Shown piece after piece: positions 43,697-52,368 of a DNA stretch of 64,000 nt. Made by a program: the position numbers and the translations under genes. Location: assembly GCF_900240975.1 (NCBI RefSeq), contig NZ_LT968776.1, forward strand, positions 1,426,001 to 1,490,000. Reading direction: 5' to 3'. The stretch comes from Mycobacterium sp. 4858 (GTDB lineage: Bacteria > Actinomycetota > Actinomycetes > Mycobacteriales > Mycobacteriaceae). Position 1 is the first letter of the stretch, and every line of letters begins with the position of its first letter. A model generated the notes under the pieces. The model did not search any database and was not told where the DNA came from. It saw only the letters and a list, made by a program, of their open reading frames with translations.

Positions 43697-43702
43697 TAGT
43701 CT
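43697..43702 (+). promoter_or_regulatory. Candidate leaderless -10 of fadD8
   Basis: TAGTCT, six bases, then the ATG at 43709; no ribosome site is needed for such starts in mycobacteria. Confidence 0.45.
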
Positions 43703-43708
43703 GGCCAC

Positions 43709-45310
43709 ATGAGTGACGAGCTGCTGCGCCATCCCATTCATTCCGGACACCTGACCGTCGGTGCGCTCAAGCGCAACAAGAACAAGCCCGTGCTGCATCT
43801 CGGCGACACCACCCTGACCGGCGGTCAGCTCGCCGAGCGCATCAGCCAGTACATCCAGGCGTTCGAGGCGCTCGGTGCGGGCACCGGCGCGACCGTCGGG
43901 CTGCTGTCGCTGAACCGGCCCGAGGTGCTGATGATCATCGGCGCCGGCCAGACCCAGGGTTACCGGCGCGTGGCCCTGCACCCCCTGGGCTCGCTGGACG
44001 ACCACGCCTACGTGCTGGGCGACGCCGGCGTGACGTCGCTGATCATCGACCCCAACCCGATGTTCGTCGAGCGGGCGCTGGGCCTGCTGGAGAAGGTGCC
44101 CGGCCTCAAGCAGGTCCTGACCATCGGCCCGGTCCCCGAGGCGCTCGGCGATTCCGCGGTGGACCTGGTGGCCGAGGCCGCGAAGTATTCGCCCAAACCG
44201 TTGGTGGCGGCCGACCTTCCGCCCGATCACATCGGCGGGATGGCCTACACCGGCGGCACCACCGGCAAGCCCAAGGGTGTGCTGGGCACCGCGCAGTCGA
44301 TCACCACGATGACAACGATCCAGCTGGCCGAGTGGGAGTGGCCGGAGAACCCGCGCTTTTTGATGTGCACCCCGCTGTCGCATGCCGGGGCGGCGTTCTT
44401 CGTGCCGACCATCATCAAGGGCGGCGAGCTGGTGGTGCTGACCAAGTTCGACCCGGCCGAGGTGCTGCGGGTGATCGAGGAGCAGAAGATCACCGCGACC
44501 ATGCTGGTGCCGTCGATGATCTACGCGCTGATGGACCACCCGGACTCGCACACCCGCGACCTGTCCTCGCTGGAGACCGTCTATTACGGCGCCTCGGCGA
44601 TGAACCCGGTGCGGCTGGCCGAGGCCATCCGCCGCTTCGGGCCGATCTTCGCCCAGTACTACGGGCAGTCCGAGGCCCCGATGGTGATCTCGTATCTGGC
44701 CAAGAAGGACCACGACGAGAAGCGGCTCACCTCCTGCGGGCGGCCCACCCTGTTCGCGCGCACGGCACTGCTGGACGCCGACGGCAACCCCGTGCCGCAG
44801 GGCGAGGTCGGTGAGATCTGCGTGTCCGGGCCACTTTTGAGCGGCGGGGACTGGGACCTGCCGGGGGAGACGGCCAAGACGGTCAAGGGCGGCTGGCTGC
44901 ACACCGGCGACATGGCCCGCGAGGACGAGGACGGCTTCTGGTTCATCGTCGACCGGGTGAAGGACATGATCGTCACCGGCGGGTTCAACGTGTTCCCGCG
45001 CGAGGTCGAGGACGTCGTCGCCGAGCACCCGGCCGTCGCGCAGGTGTGCGTGATCGGCACGCCGGACGAGAAGTGGGGCGAGGCCGTCACCGCGGTGATC
45101 GTGTTGCGGCCCGACCATCCCTCCGACGAGGAGTCGGTGGCGCGGGTGACCATCGAGATCCAGTCCGCCGTCAAGGAGCGCAAGGGTTCGGTGCAATCGC
45201 CCAAGCAGGTGATCGTCGTCGAGTCGGTGCCGGTGACCGCTCTGGGCAAGCCGGACAAGAAGGCCGTGCGCGCCCAGTTCTGGGAGGGCGCCGACCGCGC
45301 CGTCGGCTGA
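43709..45310 (+). CDS. fadD8: Acyl-CoA synthetase FadD8
   Basis: A 533-residue AMP-forming ligase. P-loop-like YTGGTTGKPKGVLGT, A5 region YGQSEAPM, A7 HTGDMAREDEDGFW and A8 hinge DRVKDMIVTGGFNV are present, with the A10 catalytic Lys in ALGKPDKKAVR. It should activate a fatty or aromatic acid to its CoA thioester. Position matches Rv0551c. It converges with the TetR gene across two palindromes. Confidence 0.94.
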   Translation: MSDELLRHPIHSGHLTVGALKRNKNKPVLHLGDTTLTGGQLAERISQYIQAFEALGAGTGATVGLLSLNRPEVLMIIGAGQTQGYRRVALHPLGSLDDHAYVLGDAGVTSLIIDPNPMFVERALGLLEKVPGLKQVLTIGPVPEALGDSAVDLVAEAAKYSPKPLVAADLPPDHIGGMAYTGGTTGKPKGVLGTAQSITTMTTIQLAEWEWPENPRFLMCTPLSHAGAAFFVPTIIKGGELVVLTKFDPAEVLRVIEEQKITATMLVPSMIYALMDHPDSHTRDLSSLETVYYGASAMNPVRLAEAIRRFGPIFAQYYGQSEAPMVISYLAKKDHDEKRLTSCGRPTLFARTALLDADGNPVPQGEVGEICVSGPLLSGGDWDLPGETAKTVKGGWLHTGDMAREDEDGFWFIVDRVKDMIVTGGFNVFPREVEDVVAEHPAVAQVCVIGTPDEKWGEAVTAVIVLRPDHPSDEESVARVTIEIQSAVKERKGSVQSPKQVIVVESVPVTALGKPDKKAVRAQFWEGADRAVG

Positions 45311-45321
45311 GCGGCTCTCGC

Positions 45322-45378
45322 CGAGCGTGAAATTAACTTCACGCTCGCGCCCGAGCGTGAAACTGGCTTCACGTTCGG
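45322..45378. terminator. Two tandem GAGCGTGAA palindromes, likely bidirectional terminators
   Basis: First stem CGAGCGTGAA/TTCACGCTCG (45322-45331, 45338-45347, perfect, 6-base loop); second CCGAGCGTGAA/TTCACGTTCGG (45351-45361, 45368-45378, one G-U pair). They separate convergent fadD8 and the TetR gene, and the second contains the TetR stop codon. No T-tract follows, as is usual in mycobacteria. Confidence 0.65.
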
Positions 45379-45917
45379 GGCGCAGTCACCCCAGCGACCA
45401 GCAGGTCGAGCATGCGACCGGTCTGCTCCGCCGAGCCGCTGGCCAGGAAGATGCCGATCAGGCTGGACACCACGTCGTCGGCCCGCACGTCGGAGCGCAG
45501 GCTGCCGTCGTCGGCGCCGGCCCGCAACAGCAGGTCGACGGCGCCGACGATGCTGTCCCGAGTCTGGCTGGGCTGCATGGCACCCGAGTCGAAGATTGCG
45601 TGCAACGACTCGGCCATGCCGCGCTTGGCGGCCACGAAGGCGGCGTAACGGTCCATCCAATTGCGCAGCGCGGTCTTGGGTGGATGCCGCCCGAGGAGCC
45701 GTTCGGCCGCCGCGGCCACCTCCGCGAGCTCGGCGCGGTAGATGGCCTCGACCAGCGCCTCCCGGTTCGGGAAATGGCGGTAGAGCGTGCCGATCCCGAC
45801 GCCGGCCTCGCGCGCGATCGACTCCAGCGACACCGGCCGGCCTTGCGAGAACGCCGCCGTCGCCACCTCGAGCAGCCGCTCACGGTTCCGGCGTGCGTCC
45901 GATCGGATCTCGGCCAA
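45369..45917 (-). CDS. TetR-family repressor
   Basis: About 182 residues. The N-terminal helix-turn-helix is SLESIAREAGVGIGTLYRHF, followed by a ligand-binding helical domain. The frame opens at 46043, but that would place both operator palindromes inside the gene. A TTG at 45917 preceded by GGAGGAG eight bases upstream gives a normal TetR N terminus (AEIRSDARRNRERLLEVA), so it is preferred. It is divergent from the aldo-keto reductase, the likely target. Confidence 0.85.
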   Translation of the reverse strand: MAEIRSDARRNRERLLEVATAAFSQGRPVSLESIAREAGVGIGTLYRHFPNREALVEAIYRAELAEVAAAAERLLGRHPPKTALRNWMDRYAAFVAAKRGMAESLHAIFDSGAMQPSQTRDSIVGAVDLLLRAGADDGSLRSDVRADDVVSSLIGIFLASGSAEQTGRMLDLLVAGVTAPRT

Positions 45918-45918
45918 A

Positions 45919-45969
45919 GCGGAGGCTCCTCCGTTTCTGCTACGCTCGAATAAGCGGAGGATCCTCCGC
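45919..45969. promoter_or_regulatory. Twin TetR operators GCGGAGG-N2-CCTCCG
   Basis: Site 1 is GCGGAGGCTCCTCCG (45919-45933) and site 2 is the perfect palindrome GCGGAGGATCCTCCGC (45954-45969). Their centres are 35 bases apart, in the short gap between the TetR and aldo-keto reductase genes. Site 1 also supplies the GGAGG that would act as the TetR ribosome site. Confidence 0.75.
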
Positions 45970-45999
45970 ATCTTCTCCAGTCTGGCACGAGGGAGCACC

Positions 46000-46923
46000 A
46001 TGACGGACAAACCACAACCCGGCGGTCTCGGCACCATCGGCACGTCGACCGTCGCACGCGTGGGCTACGGCGCGATGCAGCTGTTCGAGGCGACGTCCGC
46101 CGACGACGCGGCCGTGGTGCTGCGCCGCGCGGTCGAACTCGGCGTCAACCACATCGACACCGCGTCGTTCTACGGCCCCGGCGAGGTGAACCGCCGGATC
46201 CGCGCCGCGCTGGCCCCCTACCCCGACGATCTCGTCATCGTCAGCAAGGTCGGCGCGCGATACACCGGCGAAGAGCCGATACCCCTGGCCGCCGCCCAGA
46301 AGCCGGCGGAGCTGCGCGCCGCGGTCGAGGACGACCTGCGCCAGCTCGGCCTGGACCGCATCCCGGTGGTGAACCTGCGGCGCATGGACCTCGGGCCCGG
46401 CGTGGCCGCCGAGGGCGACCAGGCCGTCGACCTCGACGACCAGCTCGCCGAGATGATCGCGCTGCGCGACGAGGGCAAGATCGGCGGCATCGGCATCAGC
46501 GCCGTGCCGCTCGACGTGGTGCGCCGGGCGTTGCCGGCCGGCATCGCCTGCGTGCAGAACGCCTACAGCGTGCTGGACCGTTCGCAGGAAGACACGCTGC
46601 AGCTGTGCGCGGCCGAGGGCATCGCGTGGGTGCCCTACTTCCCGCTGGGATCGTCGTTCCCCGGCTTCCCGAAGGTCGCCGACCATCCCGTGGTGGCCGA
46701 GATCGCCGGCGAGCTCGGCGTCACGGGCGCCCAGGTCGGCCTGGCCTGGCTGCTGTCCCACACGCCGAACACGCTGCTGATTCCCGGCACGCGATCCGTC
46801 GCGCACCTGCACGAGAATCTCGGCGCCGGAGACGTCACCCTCGGCGCCGACGCCATGGAAAGGCTGGACGCCGTCGGCACAACGGAGCCCCAGCCCCACG
46901 GGGTCGAGCCGTTCCAGAGGTAA
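46000..46923 (+). CDS. Aldo-keto reductase family protein lacking the catalytic His
   Basis: A 307-residue TIM-barrel aldo-keto reductase. Catalytic Asp53 and Tyr58 (HIDTASFYG) and Lys83 (VSKVG) are present, but the segment that usually reads YLHRxD is NLRRMD, so Arg117 replaces the His. Cofactor residues near IPGTRSVAHLHEN remain. GAGGGAG before the ATG is the ribosome site. Probably repressed by the adjacent TetR. Followed 11 bases later by an F420-type nitroreductase gene. Confidence 0.9.
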   Translation: MTDKPQPGGLGTIGTSTVARVGYGAMQLFEATSADDAAVVLRRAVELGVNHIDTASFYGPGEVNRRIRAALAPYPDDLVIVSKVGARYTGEEPIPLAAAQKPAELRAAVEDDLRQLGLDRIPVVNLRRMDLGPGVAAEGDQAVDLDDQLAEMIALRDEGKIGGIGISAVPLDVVRRALPAGIACVQNAYSVLDRSQEDTLQLCAAEGIAWVPYFPLGSSFPGFPKVADHPVVAEIAGELGVTGAQVGLAWLLSHTPNTLLIPGTRSVAHLHENLGAGDVTLGADAMERLDAVGTTEPQPHGVEPFQR

Positions 46924-46934
46924 CGTCGCTGCCT

Positions 46935-47390
46935 ATGGGAAGCGGCAAACCGGTCAAGCCGCCGTGGTGGCTGAAGCCGGCCAACAAGGTGTTCATCCAG
47001 ATGTCGCGGCTGGGACTGAGTTTCGGCGGCGAAAGCCCCGTGGTGCTGACGGTGACCGGCCGCAAGTCGGGCGCACCGCGCTCGACACCGGTGACCCCGA
47101 TGACGGTTGACGGGCAGCAGTACGTCGTCGCCGGGTTCCCGGGCGCCGACTGGGTGGCCAACGCGCGGGCCGCCGGCGAAGCGACGATCGCGCGGGGGCG
47201 GCACGTCCAGAAGGTGCGGATGGCCGAGCTGGCCGCCGACGACGCCCGGCCGATCCTGCGCGCCTTCCCGGCCGAAGTGCCCACGGGCGTCGGCTTCATG
47301 AAGCGGGCCGGACTCGTCACCGAAGGCCGGCCCGAGGAGTTCGAGGCCCTGGCCGGCCGCTGCGCCGTCTTCCGCCTGGACCCGGCATAG
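46935..47390 (+). CDS. Deazaflavin (F420)-dependent nitroreductase family protein
   Basis: A 151-residue split-barrel protein of the Ddn/AOH family. Visible family features are the N-terminal basic-aromatic helix (PWWLKPANKVFIQMSRLG), GRKSGAPRSTPVTPM and GFPGADWVANARAAGEATI. Members use reduced F420 to reduce quinones, nitroaromatics or fatty acids. The set TetR-AKR-this gene replaces vapBC3 of the M. tuberculosis order between fadD8 and menB. Its closeness to menaquinone genes is worth noting since Ddn can act on quinones. Confidence 0.87.
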   Translation: MGSGKPVKPPWWLKPANKVFIQMSRLGLSFGGESPVVLTVTGRKSGAPRSTPVTPMTVDGQQYVVAGFPGADWVANARAAGEATIARGRHVQKVRMAELAADDARPILRAFPAEVPTGVGFMKRAGLVTEGRPEEFEALAGRCAVFRLDPA

Positions 47391-47403
47391 GAGTTCAACC
47401 ACC

Positions 47404-48306
47404 TTGACCGACAATCCCTTTGACGCGCAGTCCTGGCGGCCCGTCGTCGGGTTCGACGACCTGACCGACATCACCTACCACCGCCACGTCGAAGACGCGA
47501 CCGTACGGGTGGCGTTCGACCGGCCCGAGGTGCGCAACGCGTTTCGGCCGCACACCGTCGACGAGCTTTACCGGGTGCTCGACCACGCCCGGATGGCCCC
47601 GGATGTGGGCGTGGTGTTGCTGACCGGCAACGGCCCCTCCCCCAAAGACGGCGGCTGGGCGTTCTGCTCCGGCGGCGATCAGCGCATCCGCGGACGCAGC
47701 GGTTATCAATATGCAAGCGGCGACACCGCGGACACCGTCGACCCCGCCCGCGCCGGGCGGCTGCACATCCTCGAGGTGCAGCGGCTGATCCGGTTCATGC
47801 CCAAGGTGGTCATTTGCCTGGTCAACGGCTGGGCGGCCGGCGGCGGGCACAGCCTGCACGTGGTCTGCGACCTCACCCTGGCCAGCCGCGAGCACGCCCG
47901 GTTCAAGCAGACCGACGCCGATGTGGGCAGCTTCGACGGCGGCTACGGCAGCGCATACCTGGCGCGCCAGGTGGGCCAGAAGTTCGCCCGCGAGATCTTC
48001 TTCCTCGGCCGCGCGTACACCGCCGAGCAGATGCACCACATGGGCGCCGTCAACGCGGTCGTCGACCACGCCGATCTGGAGAAGGAGGCGATCGCGTGGG
48101 CCGCCGAAATCAACGCCAAATCCCCGCAGGCGCAACGGATGCTGAAGTTCGCCTTCAACCTCCTCGACGACGGGCTGGTCGGCCAGCAGCTGTTCGCCGG
48201 CGAGGCCACCCGGCTGGCGTACATGACCGACGAGGCCGTCGAGGGCCGCGACGCCTTCCTGGAGAAGCGGCCGCCGGACTGGAGCCGGTTCCCGCGCTAC
48301 TTCTAG
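47404..48306 (+). CDS. menB: 1,4-Dihydroxy-2-naphthoyl-CoA synthase MenB
   Basis: A 300-residue crotonase-fold enzyme that closes the second ring in menaquinone synthesis. Oxyanion and active-site regions GWAFCSGGDQRIRGRSGYQ, NGWAAGGGHSLHVVCDL and TDADVGSFDGGYGS are highly conserved. TTG start at 47404 with AGGAG upstream; M. tuberculosis MenB has a slightly longer N terminus. It follows the nitroreductase gene by 13 bases. Confidence 0.96.
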   Translation: MTDNPFDAQSWRPVVGFDDLTDITYHRHVEDATVRVAFDRPEVRNAFRPHTVDELYRVLDHARMAPDVGVVLLTGNGPSPKDGGWAFCSGGDQRIRGRSGYQYASGDTADTVDPARAGRLHILEVQRLIRFMPKVVICLVNGWAAGGGHSLHVVCDLTLASREHARFKQTDADVGSFDGGYGSAYLARQVGQKFAREIFFLGRAYTAEQMHHMGAVNAVVDHADLEKEAIAWAAEINAKSPQAQRMLKFAFNLLDDGLVGQQLFAGEATRLAYMTDEAVEGRDAFLEKRPPDWSRFPRYF

Positions 48307-48309
48307 CGT

Positions 48310-49215
48310 TCACAGCCCCAAGATCACCGGCCACCAACACCAGGTCGTCAGGATGGACAGCGGCACCCCGACACCGATCAACAAGGCGACGAGCTCGGGC
48401 TCGAGATCGTGCTCCATGGCGATGATGCTGGCGCCGAGCATCGGGGGCATCCCCATCTCCAGCATCGCCACCTTGGCGACGGGATCGTGCGCTTGCCCGA
48501 GGGCGCAATACATGGCCACCAAAGCCAGCGGAGCCACCAGCAGCCGATAACCCAGGCCGACGCTCAGTGGTGCGAGACGCCCGGCGATGTGGTCCAGCCG
48601 CAGGGCATAGCCCACCGCCGCCATCGCCAGCGGCGTCAGCGTGAGCGCCAGCGCGTCGATCACCTGGGTCACCCACGTCGGGCGATCGACATGATTGGTG
48701 GCGAAAGCGGCGAGGATGGCCAGGAAAGGCGGGAAGGTCACGATCCTCTTCACCACGTCACGCCAGTCGAGCCTGCTGGCGCCCGCGATCGACGCGACCG
48801 CGATACCCAGGGTGGAGACCGCCAGATAGGACCCGCACAAGTCGATCACCATGCCCAGAGCCATCCACTGTTCACCGGCGTACGCGGCGATCAGCGGGAG
48901 CCCCACGAACGAGGTGTTGCACCAGCCCCCGGCGAGCAGCAGAGCGCCGGTGCGTCGCCGCGACCATCCAAATGCACGGCTCAGGGGAACGATGACCACG
49001 ACGGCAAGGGCGACGTCGAGCCACGGCGTTGCGGCGGCGAACCACCAGTCGTCGCTGACGCGCAGGTTGTGAACACTGTGGAAGGCCGCGGCCGGCAGCG
49101 CGACGTTGATCACCCAGCCGCCCAGCACGCTGCCGGCGTTGTCCGGTAGCCGTCCCGAGAGCCGCAACAGGAAACCGAGGATCAGACAGACCAGGACCAG
49201 TGCGATCTCCCGCAT
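48310..49215 (-). CDS. AEC (auxin efflux carrier)-family transporter
   Basis: A 301-residue membrane protein with about ten helices in a two-fold arrangement (REIALVLVCLILGFLLRLSG; NVALPAAAFHSVHN; GGWCNTSFVGLPLI; LEMGMPPMLGASIIAM). AEC members export or import small organic acids such as malate. It lies on the opposite strand between menB and the Rv0547c-type gene, an insertion relative to M. tuberculosis. Substrate unknown. Start ATG 49215 has GGAGG 11 bases upstream. Confidence 0.87.
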   Translation of the reverse strand: MREIALVLVCLILGFLLRLSGRLPDNAGSVLGGWVINVALPAAAFHSVHNLRVSDDWWFAAATPWLDVALAVVVIVPLSRAFGWSRRRTGALLLAGGWCNTSFVGLPLIAAYAGEQWMALGMVIDLCGSYLAVSTLGIAVASIAGASRLDWRDVVKRIVTFPPFLAILAAFATNHVDRPTWVTQVIDALALTLTPLAMAAVGYALRLDHIAGRLAPLSVGLGYRLLVAPLALVAMYCALGQAHDPVAKVAMLEMGMPPMLGASIIAMEHDLEPELVALLIGVGVPLSILTTWCWWPVILGL

Positions 49216-49332
49216 GCAGCCCGCTTCCTCCGGCGGCCCGGGCCGCGTGCCGACAAGAAGTAACCGACGGTCGGCGATCGTATTGAAGGGGCGATCGCCA
49301 AGCACGGCGGGGTAAGCCGCGCGCCACGCCCC

Positions 49333-49338
49333 TAGACT
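49333..49338 (+). promoter_or_regulatory. Candidate leaderless -10 of SDR gene
   Basis: TAGACT, eight bases, then GTG at 49347. Confidence 0.35.
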
Positions 49339-49346
49339 GCCCACCC

Positions 49347-50243
49347 GTGAGTAAAAGCCCGCTGCGCCGCTTCACCGATCAGCTCGTCCTGGCCAGCATG
49401 CGACCGCCGATGGCGCCGCAGGTGCTGGTCAACCGGCCCGCCATGAAGCCGGTCGAGCTCGAGGGCAAGCGCGTCCTGCTCACCGGGGCGTCGTCGGGCA
49501 TCGGTGAGGCCGGCGCCGAACTGCTGGCCCGCGCGGGGGCGACGGTGGTCGTTGTCGCCCGAAGGCAGGAACTGCTCGACGCGCTCGCGGACCGGATCAC
49601 CGCGGCGGGCGGCACCGCGCTCTCCATGCCGTGCGACGTCTCCGACATGGACGCGGTCGACGCACTGGTCGCCGACGTCGAAAAGCGGCTCGGCGGGGTG
49701 GACATCCTGATCAACAACGCCGGCCGGTCGATCCGCAGACCGCTGGCCGAATCGCTGGAGCGCTGGCACGACGTGGAGCGGACCATGGTGCTCAACTACT
49801 ACGCGCCGCTGCGGCTGATCCGCGGGCTGGCGCCCGGCATGCTCGAGCGCAAAGACGGCCACATCATCAACGTCTCCACCTGGGGGGTGCTGTCCGAGGC
49901 CTCGCCGCTGTTCGCCGTCTACAACGCGTCGAAGGCCGCGTTGTCGATGGTGAGCCGCGTCGTCGAGACCGAGTGGGGCGGCAAGGGTGTGCACTCGACG
50001 ACGCTGTACTACCCGCTGGTGGCCACCCCGATGATCGCGCCGACCAAGGCCTACGAGGGCATGCCGGCGCTGACGTCCGAAGAGGCCGCCGAATGGATGC
50101 TGACCGCCGCGCGCACCCGGCCGGTGCGGATCGCGCCGCGGATGGCGATCGCAGCCAAGGCCATCGACACCTTCGGCCCCCGGCTGGTCAACACGCTCAT
50201 GCAGCGGCAAAGGCTCCAGCCGAACCGCGCAGAGAGCGACTAG
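49347..50243 (+). CDS. Short-chain dehydrogenase (Rv0547c type)
   Basis: A 298-residue SDR with an N-terminal extension before the cofactor loop LTGASSGIGEA, then NNAGRSI, Ser in NVSTWGV and YNASKAA. After the fold there is a C-terminal helical part (MAIAAKAIDTFGPRLVNTLM) that may touch the membrane. Position matches Rv0547c. Substrate unknown. Confidence 0.9.
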   Translation: MSKSPLRRFTDQLVLASMRPPMAPQVLVNRPAMKPVELEGKRVLLTGASSGIGEAGAELLARAGATVVVVARRQELLDALADRITAAGGTALSMPCDVSDMDAVDALVADVEKRLGGVDILINNAGRSIRRPLAESLERWHDVERTMVLNYYAPLRLIRGLAPGMLERKDGHIINVSTWGVLSEASPLFAVYNASKAALSMVSRVVETEWGGKGVHSTTLYYPLVATPMIAPTKAYEGMPALTSEEAAEWMLTAARTRPVRIAPRMAIAAKAIDTFGPRLVNTLMQRQRLQPNRAESD

Positions 50244-50273
50244 ATCCCACCGCGACGTGATAGACACGACGTC

Positions 50274-50684
50274 ATGGAGATCCTGGCCAGCCGGATGCTG
50301 TTCCGGCCGGCGGACTATCAGCAATCGCTGTCGTTTTACCGGGACCAGATCGGCCTCGCGATAGCCCGTGAATACCCCGGGGGCACAGTGTTTTTCGCCG
50401 GCCAGTCGTTGCTGGAGCTCGCCGGCTACGGCTCACCGGACCACTCCCGCGGCCCTTTCCCGGGCGCGCTGTGGCTCCAGGTCCGCGACATCGAGGCGAC
50501 CCAGGCCGAGCTTCGCGGCCGGGGCGTGGCGATCGCCCGCGAAGCGCGCCAAGAACCCTGGGGTCTCTACGAAATGCACGTGACGGATCCCGACGGCATC
50601 ACGCTGATCTTCATCCAGATCCCGCCGGACCACCCGCTGCGCCGCGACACCCGCGGTGATCAGGCGGAACGGCCGGTTAACTAA
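50274..50684 (+). CDS. Glyoxalase/VOC-fold protein (Rv0546c type)
   Basis: A 136-residue single-domain VOC protein with two beta-alpha-beta-beta-beta modules (SRMLFRPADYQQSLSFYRD; LWLQVRDIEATQAELRGRG). A metal-ligand Glu is likely in LLELAGYG and another in YEMHVTDPDG. It lies 30 bases after the SDR gene, probably co-transcribed, as in M. tuberculosis. Specific activity unknown. Confidence 0.88.
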   Translation: MEILASRMLFRPADYQQSLSFYRDQIGLAIAREYPGGTVFFAGQSLLELAGYGSPDHSRGPFPGALWLQVRDIEATQAELRGRGVAIAREARQEPWGLYEMHVTDPDGITLIFIQIPPDHPLRRDTRGDQAERPVN

Positions 50685-50777
50685 GGGCTAACATCTGACG
50701 ACAAGTCGAGGTACACCCGCAATTCGACTGGTCCACCGTTCGACAATCGAATCTCCCAACTACGAGAATCAGGCGCT

Positions 50778-52019
50778 GTGAACATCCAATTGTTCCTCCT
50801 CAGCATTGTCGTAATCACGGCACTCGCTTTCGATTTCACCAACGGCTTCCACGACACCGGCAACGCGATGGCGACCTCTATCGCCAGTGGCGCGCTCAAG
50901 CCCAAGGTGGCGGTCGCGCTATCCGCGGTGCTGAACCTGGTGGGCGCGTTCATGTCGACCGCCGTCGCCGCCACGATCGCCAAGGGCCTCATCGACGGGC
51001 ACATCGTGACGCTGGAGCTGGTGTTCGCCGGCCTGGTCGGCGGCATCGTGTGGAACCTGCTGACTTGGCTCTTCGGTATCCCGTCCAGCTCGTCACACGC
51101 GCTGATCGGCGGCATCGTCGGCGCCACGATCGCCGCCGTCGGTGGACACGGGGTGCTCTGGAAGGGCCTGGTGTCCCACGTACTCATCCCGGCAGTGGTG
51201 GCCGCGATCCTGGCCATAGCCGTCGGGGCGATCGCGACCTGGCTCGTGTACCGGATCACCCGTGGCCTTGAGACTGGACGCACCGAGGCCGGGTTCCGGT
51301 ACGGCCAGTGGGGCTCGGCGTCGCTGGTTTCGCTGGCGCACGGGACCGGCGACGCGCAGAAGACGATGGGCATCATCTTTCTGGCGCTGATGTCTTACGG
51401 CTCGATCAGCCGGAACGCCGCCATGCCGCCCCTTTGGGTCATCGTTGCGTGCGCGCTGTCCATGGCGGCGGGCACCTACCTGGGCGGCTGGCGCATCATC
51501 CGCACCCTGGGCAAGGGGCTGGTGGAGATCCAGTCGCCCCAGGGCATGGCCGCCGAGTCGTCCTCGGCCGCGGTCATCCTGCTGTCCACCCACTTCGGCT
51601 ACGCGCTGTCGACGACGCAGGTCTGCACGGGTTCGGTGCTGGGCAGCGGGCTGGGCAAGCCCGGCGGCGAGGTGCGCTGGGGCGTGGCCGGCCGGATGGG
51701 CGTCGCCTGGCTCGTGACGCTGCCGCTGGCCGGGCTGGTCGGCGCGGTCACCTATTGGATCGTGCACTACATCGGCGGGTACCCCGGCGCGGTCGTCGGC
51801 TTCGGACTGTTGGTCGCGGTCTCGGCCGCCATCTACATCCGGTCGCGCAAGGTCAAGGTCGACCACAACAACGTCAACGCCGAATGGCAGGGCGACCTGA
51901 CCGCCGGGCTGCAGGATGCCGCCGAGCACCAGCCGCCATCCGACGTGCATCCGACGAACGGCAGCGGCGCCTCCGGCCGGTACGACTCCGACGACCCCAC
52001 GATGAAGGCGAACGCCTGA
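50778..52019 (+). CDS. pitA: Low-affinity inorganic phosphate transporter PitA
   Basis: A 413-residue membrane transporter. The PIT signature appears twice: DFTNGFHDTGNAMATSIASG near the N terminus and AHGTGDAQKTMGI in the second half. About ten helices, with a hydrophilic tail. It carries metal-phosphate with protons. GTG start. An inverted repeat TTCGA-CAA-TCGAA (50739-50751) lies in the 93-base leader. The stop overlaps the next gene start (TGATG). Confidence 0.95.
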   Translation: MNIQLFLLSIVVITALAFDFTNGFHDTGNAMATSIASGALKPKVAVALSAVLNLVGAFMSTAVAATIAKGLIDGHIVTLELVFAGLVGGIVWNLLTWLFGIPSSSSHALIGGIVGATIAAVGGHGVLWKGLVSHVLIPAVVAAILAIAVGAIATWLVYRITRGLETGRTEAGFRYGQWGSASLVSLAHGTGDAQKTMGIIFLALMSYGSISRNAAMPPLWVIVACALSMAAGTYLGGWRIIRTLGKGLVEIQSPQGMAAESSSAAVILLSTHFGYALSTTQVCTGSVLGSGLGKPGGEVRWGVAGRMGVAWLVTLPLAGLVGAVTYWIVHYIGGYPGAVVGFGLLVAVSAAIYIRSRKVKVDHNNVNAEWQGDLTAGLQDAAEHQPPSDVHPTNGSGASGRYDSDDPTMKANA

Positions 52020-52318
52020 TGAGTCACTTCAGCGACTGGTTCAACTACCAGGCATCCCTCAAGATCCTGATCTTCTCCATGCTGGCCGGAGCCGCGTTGC
52101 CGGGGCTGTTCGCCCTGGGGCTGCGATTCCACGCGGTCGGCGCCGGGCAGGTCACCACCGGTGGCAGCGCGCCACAGAAGAACCCGGCGCTGCTCGCGAT
52201 CGCCTGGCTGATCTATGCGGTCGTGCTGCTGGTGATCGTCTTCGCCCTGCTGTACATCTCCCGCGACTTCATCGCCCACCACACCGGCACGGCGTTCCTC
52301 GGAGCAAAACCCAAGTAG
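52019..52318 (+). CDS. Small membrane protein (Rv0544c type)
   Basis: A 99-residue protein with two membrane helices (about 13-36 and 58-82). The ATG overlaps the pitA stop, so synthesis is coupled; a helper role for PitA is possible but only inferred. Conserved position after pitA in M. tuberculosis. Confidence 0.85.
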   Translation: MSHFSDWFNYQASLKILIFSMLAGAALPGLFALGLRFHAVGAGQVTTGGSAPQKNPALLAIAWLIYAVVLLVIVFALLYISRDFIAHHTGTAFLGAKPK

Positions 52319-52368
52319 CATCGATTGATGCCCACCGCGTTACCGCGCCGTACACCGGGGGGAACAGC

